From DAIDKA01 sp049792815 (GTDB lineage Bacteria > Pseudomonadota > Gammaproteobacteria > Steroidobacterales > Steroidobacteraceae): DNA of 6,443 bases. Of this stretch, positions 5,972-6,443 are shown in pieces (the stretch's first letter is position 1; each line of letters opens with the position of its first letter). Below the pieces are notes generated by a model, which saw only the letters and a program-made list of their open reading frames with translations, did no database searches and was not told the origin of the DNA. Location: assembly GCA_049792815.1 (NCBI GenBank), contig JBARBG010000152.1, forward strand, positions 1 to 6,443, given 5' to 3'. The position numbers and the translations under genes are program-made.

Positions 5972-6443
5972 TCAGTGCTTCTTTAGGTGCGCGTCAAAGA
6001 AGTCAAAGATCTGCTCGATCACTGCGGGCTGCGCCCAGGCATCAGTGTGCATGCCGCCGACCACCGGTAGCCAGGTCGCATCGACGCCGTGCGCCTTGGC
6101 ATGGTCAACCATGGCCTTGCTGGCGTCGAACTGCATGACGGTGTCCTTGTCACCGTGGATCACGAGCACGGGAATTTTCCTGAGCTTTTCGTAGGGAAAG
6201 TTGCCATCTTCAAGGGGCGCCGCACTGGGTGCGATGGCCGTCCAGCGCTTTGGATACTGCGCTGCATAGGCCCACACTGCGCTGCCGCCGGACGAATTAC
6301 CCATGAGGTAGATGCGCTGCGGGTCGACGTTGTATTCCTTCGCCACCAGGTCGGTGACGAACAGAACGTCCTGCTCGGCGCGCTCGAAATCCTGTGCGGT
6401 GGGCGGGGTCGGTGCCGGCCGGGCACCCGCGCCAGCGCGGGGC
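5972..6443 (-). CDS. Alpha/beta-hydrolase (prolyl-oligopeptidase/PHB-depolymerase-like esterase), 5' end missing
   Basis: This is the C-terminal 156 residues of a serine hydrolase whose start lies beyond the right edge. The frame stays open to the edge, so the GTG at 6344-6346 is an internal valine codon, not the start. Counting from the first whole codon in the window, the nucleophile elbow is YLMGNSSGGSAVW (candidate Ser50), the acid is in VLVIHGDKDTV (probably Asp100), and the base is in VGGMHTDAW (His132). A full triad is therefore visible. The Gln-Asp-Val-Leu helix followed by EYNVDPQRIYLMG is typical of secreted multidomain esterases related to the prolyl oligopeptidase, dienelactone hydrolase and PHB-depolymerase families. 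Residues 1-17 are an Ala/Pro/Gly-rich loop. The stop is 21 bp before the next hydrolase gene, implying one operon. The substrate and the presence of a signal peptide cannot be judged here. Confidence 0.88.
   Translation of the reverse strand, partial: PRAGAGARPAPTPPTAQDFERAEQDVLFVTDLVAKEYNVDPQRIYLMGNSSGGSAVWAYAAQYPKRWTAIAPSAAPLEDGNFPYEKLRKIPVLVIHGDKDTVMQFDASKAMVDHAKAHGVDATWLPVVGGMHTDAWAQPAVIEQIFDFFDAHLKKH

Noticed and set aside
5972..6346. A complete short hydrolase starting at the GTG at 6344-6346
   Set aside because: The same frame stays open and protein-like to the right edge, and the visible part lacks the N-terminal strands of the fold, so the gene is cut by the window.

Overview
The window looks like chromosomal DNA of a high-GC Gram-negative bacterium, probably a gammaproteobacterium of the Xanthomonadales/Steroidobacter type. 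This is inferred from the GC-rich codon use, strong Shine-Dalgarno sites, two secreted proteins with type I signal peptides, a tRNA with an encoded CCA end, and the kinds of protein family present. Taxonomy was not tested. All five protein genes lie on the minus strand. The only plus-strand gene is a tRNA.

Positions 1-2088 (minus) hold a three-gene signalling operon, transcribed from about 2120 towards 1. The order is a LiaF-like four-helix membrane protein with an MGG-repeat C-terminal domain, a LytS/YehU-type membrane histidine kinase, and a LytTR-type response regulator that runs off the left edge. The genes overlap by 1 and 20 nt, so they are probably translationally coupled. The likely logic is that the LiaF-like protein senses or restrains at the envelope, the kinase phosphorylates Asp53 of the regulator, and the regulator binds DNA through an output domain outside the window.

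Positions 2089-2449 form a divergent regulatory region and a tRNA-Arg(ACG) gene on the plus strand. The region holds a plausible extended -10 promoter for the tRNA, a perfect 14-bp palindrome, a 6+6 inverted repeat against the tRNA 5' end, and a separate 6+6 inverted repeat just upstream of the liaF-like gene.

Positions 2450-4177 (minus) encode a secreted HExxH (gluzincin, MA-clan-like) protein with a TPR tail, as a single gene converging on the tRNA. Positions 4178-4480 are a gene-free spacer with a conspicuous AT-rich patch. Positions 4481-6443 (minus) carry two closely spaced alpha/beta-hydrolase genes (21 nt apart): an incomplete upstream serine esterase or peptidase-like protein with a full visible catalytic triad, and a secreted 489-aa alpha/beta-hydrolase domain protein with a GESQS nucleophile elbow.

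I see no CRISPR array, insertion sequence, integrase, toxin-antitoxin pair or phage gene. Nothing here clearly amounts to a new system. The points most worth checking are the LiaF-like protein tied to a LytS/LytTR pair, the orphan HExxH-TPR protein, and the palindromes around the tRNA.
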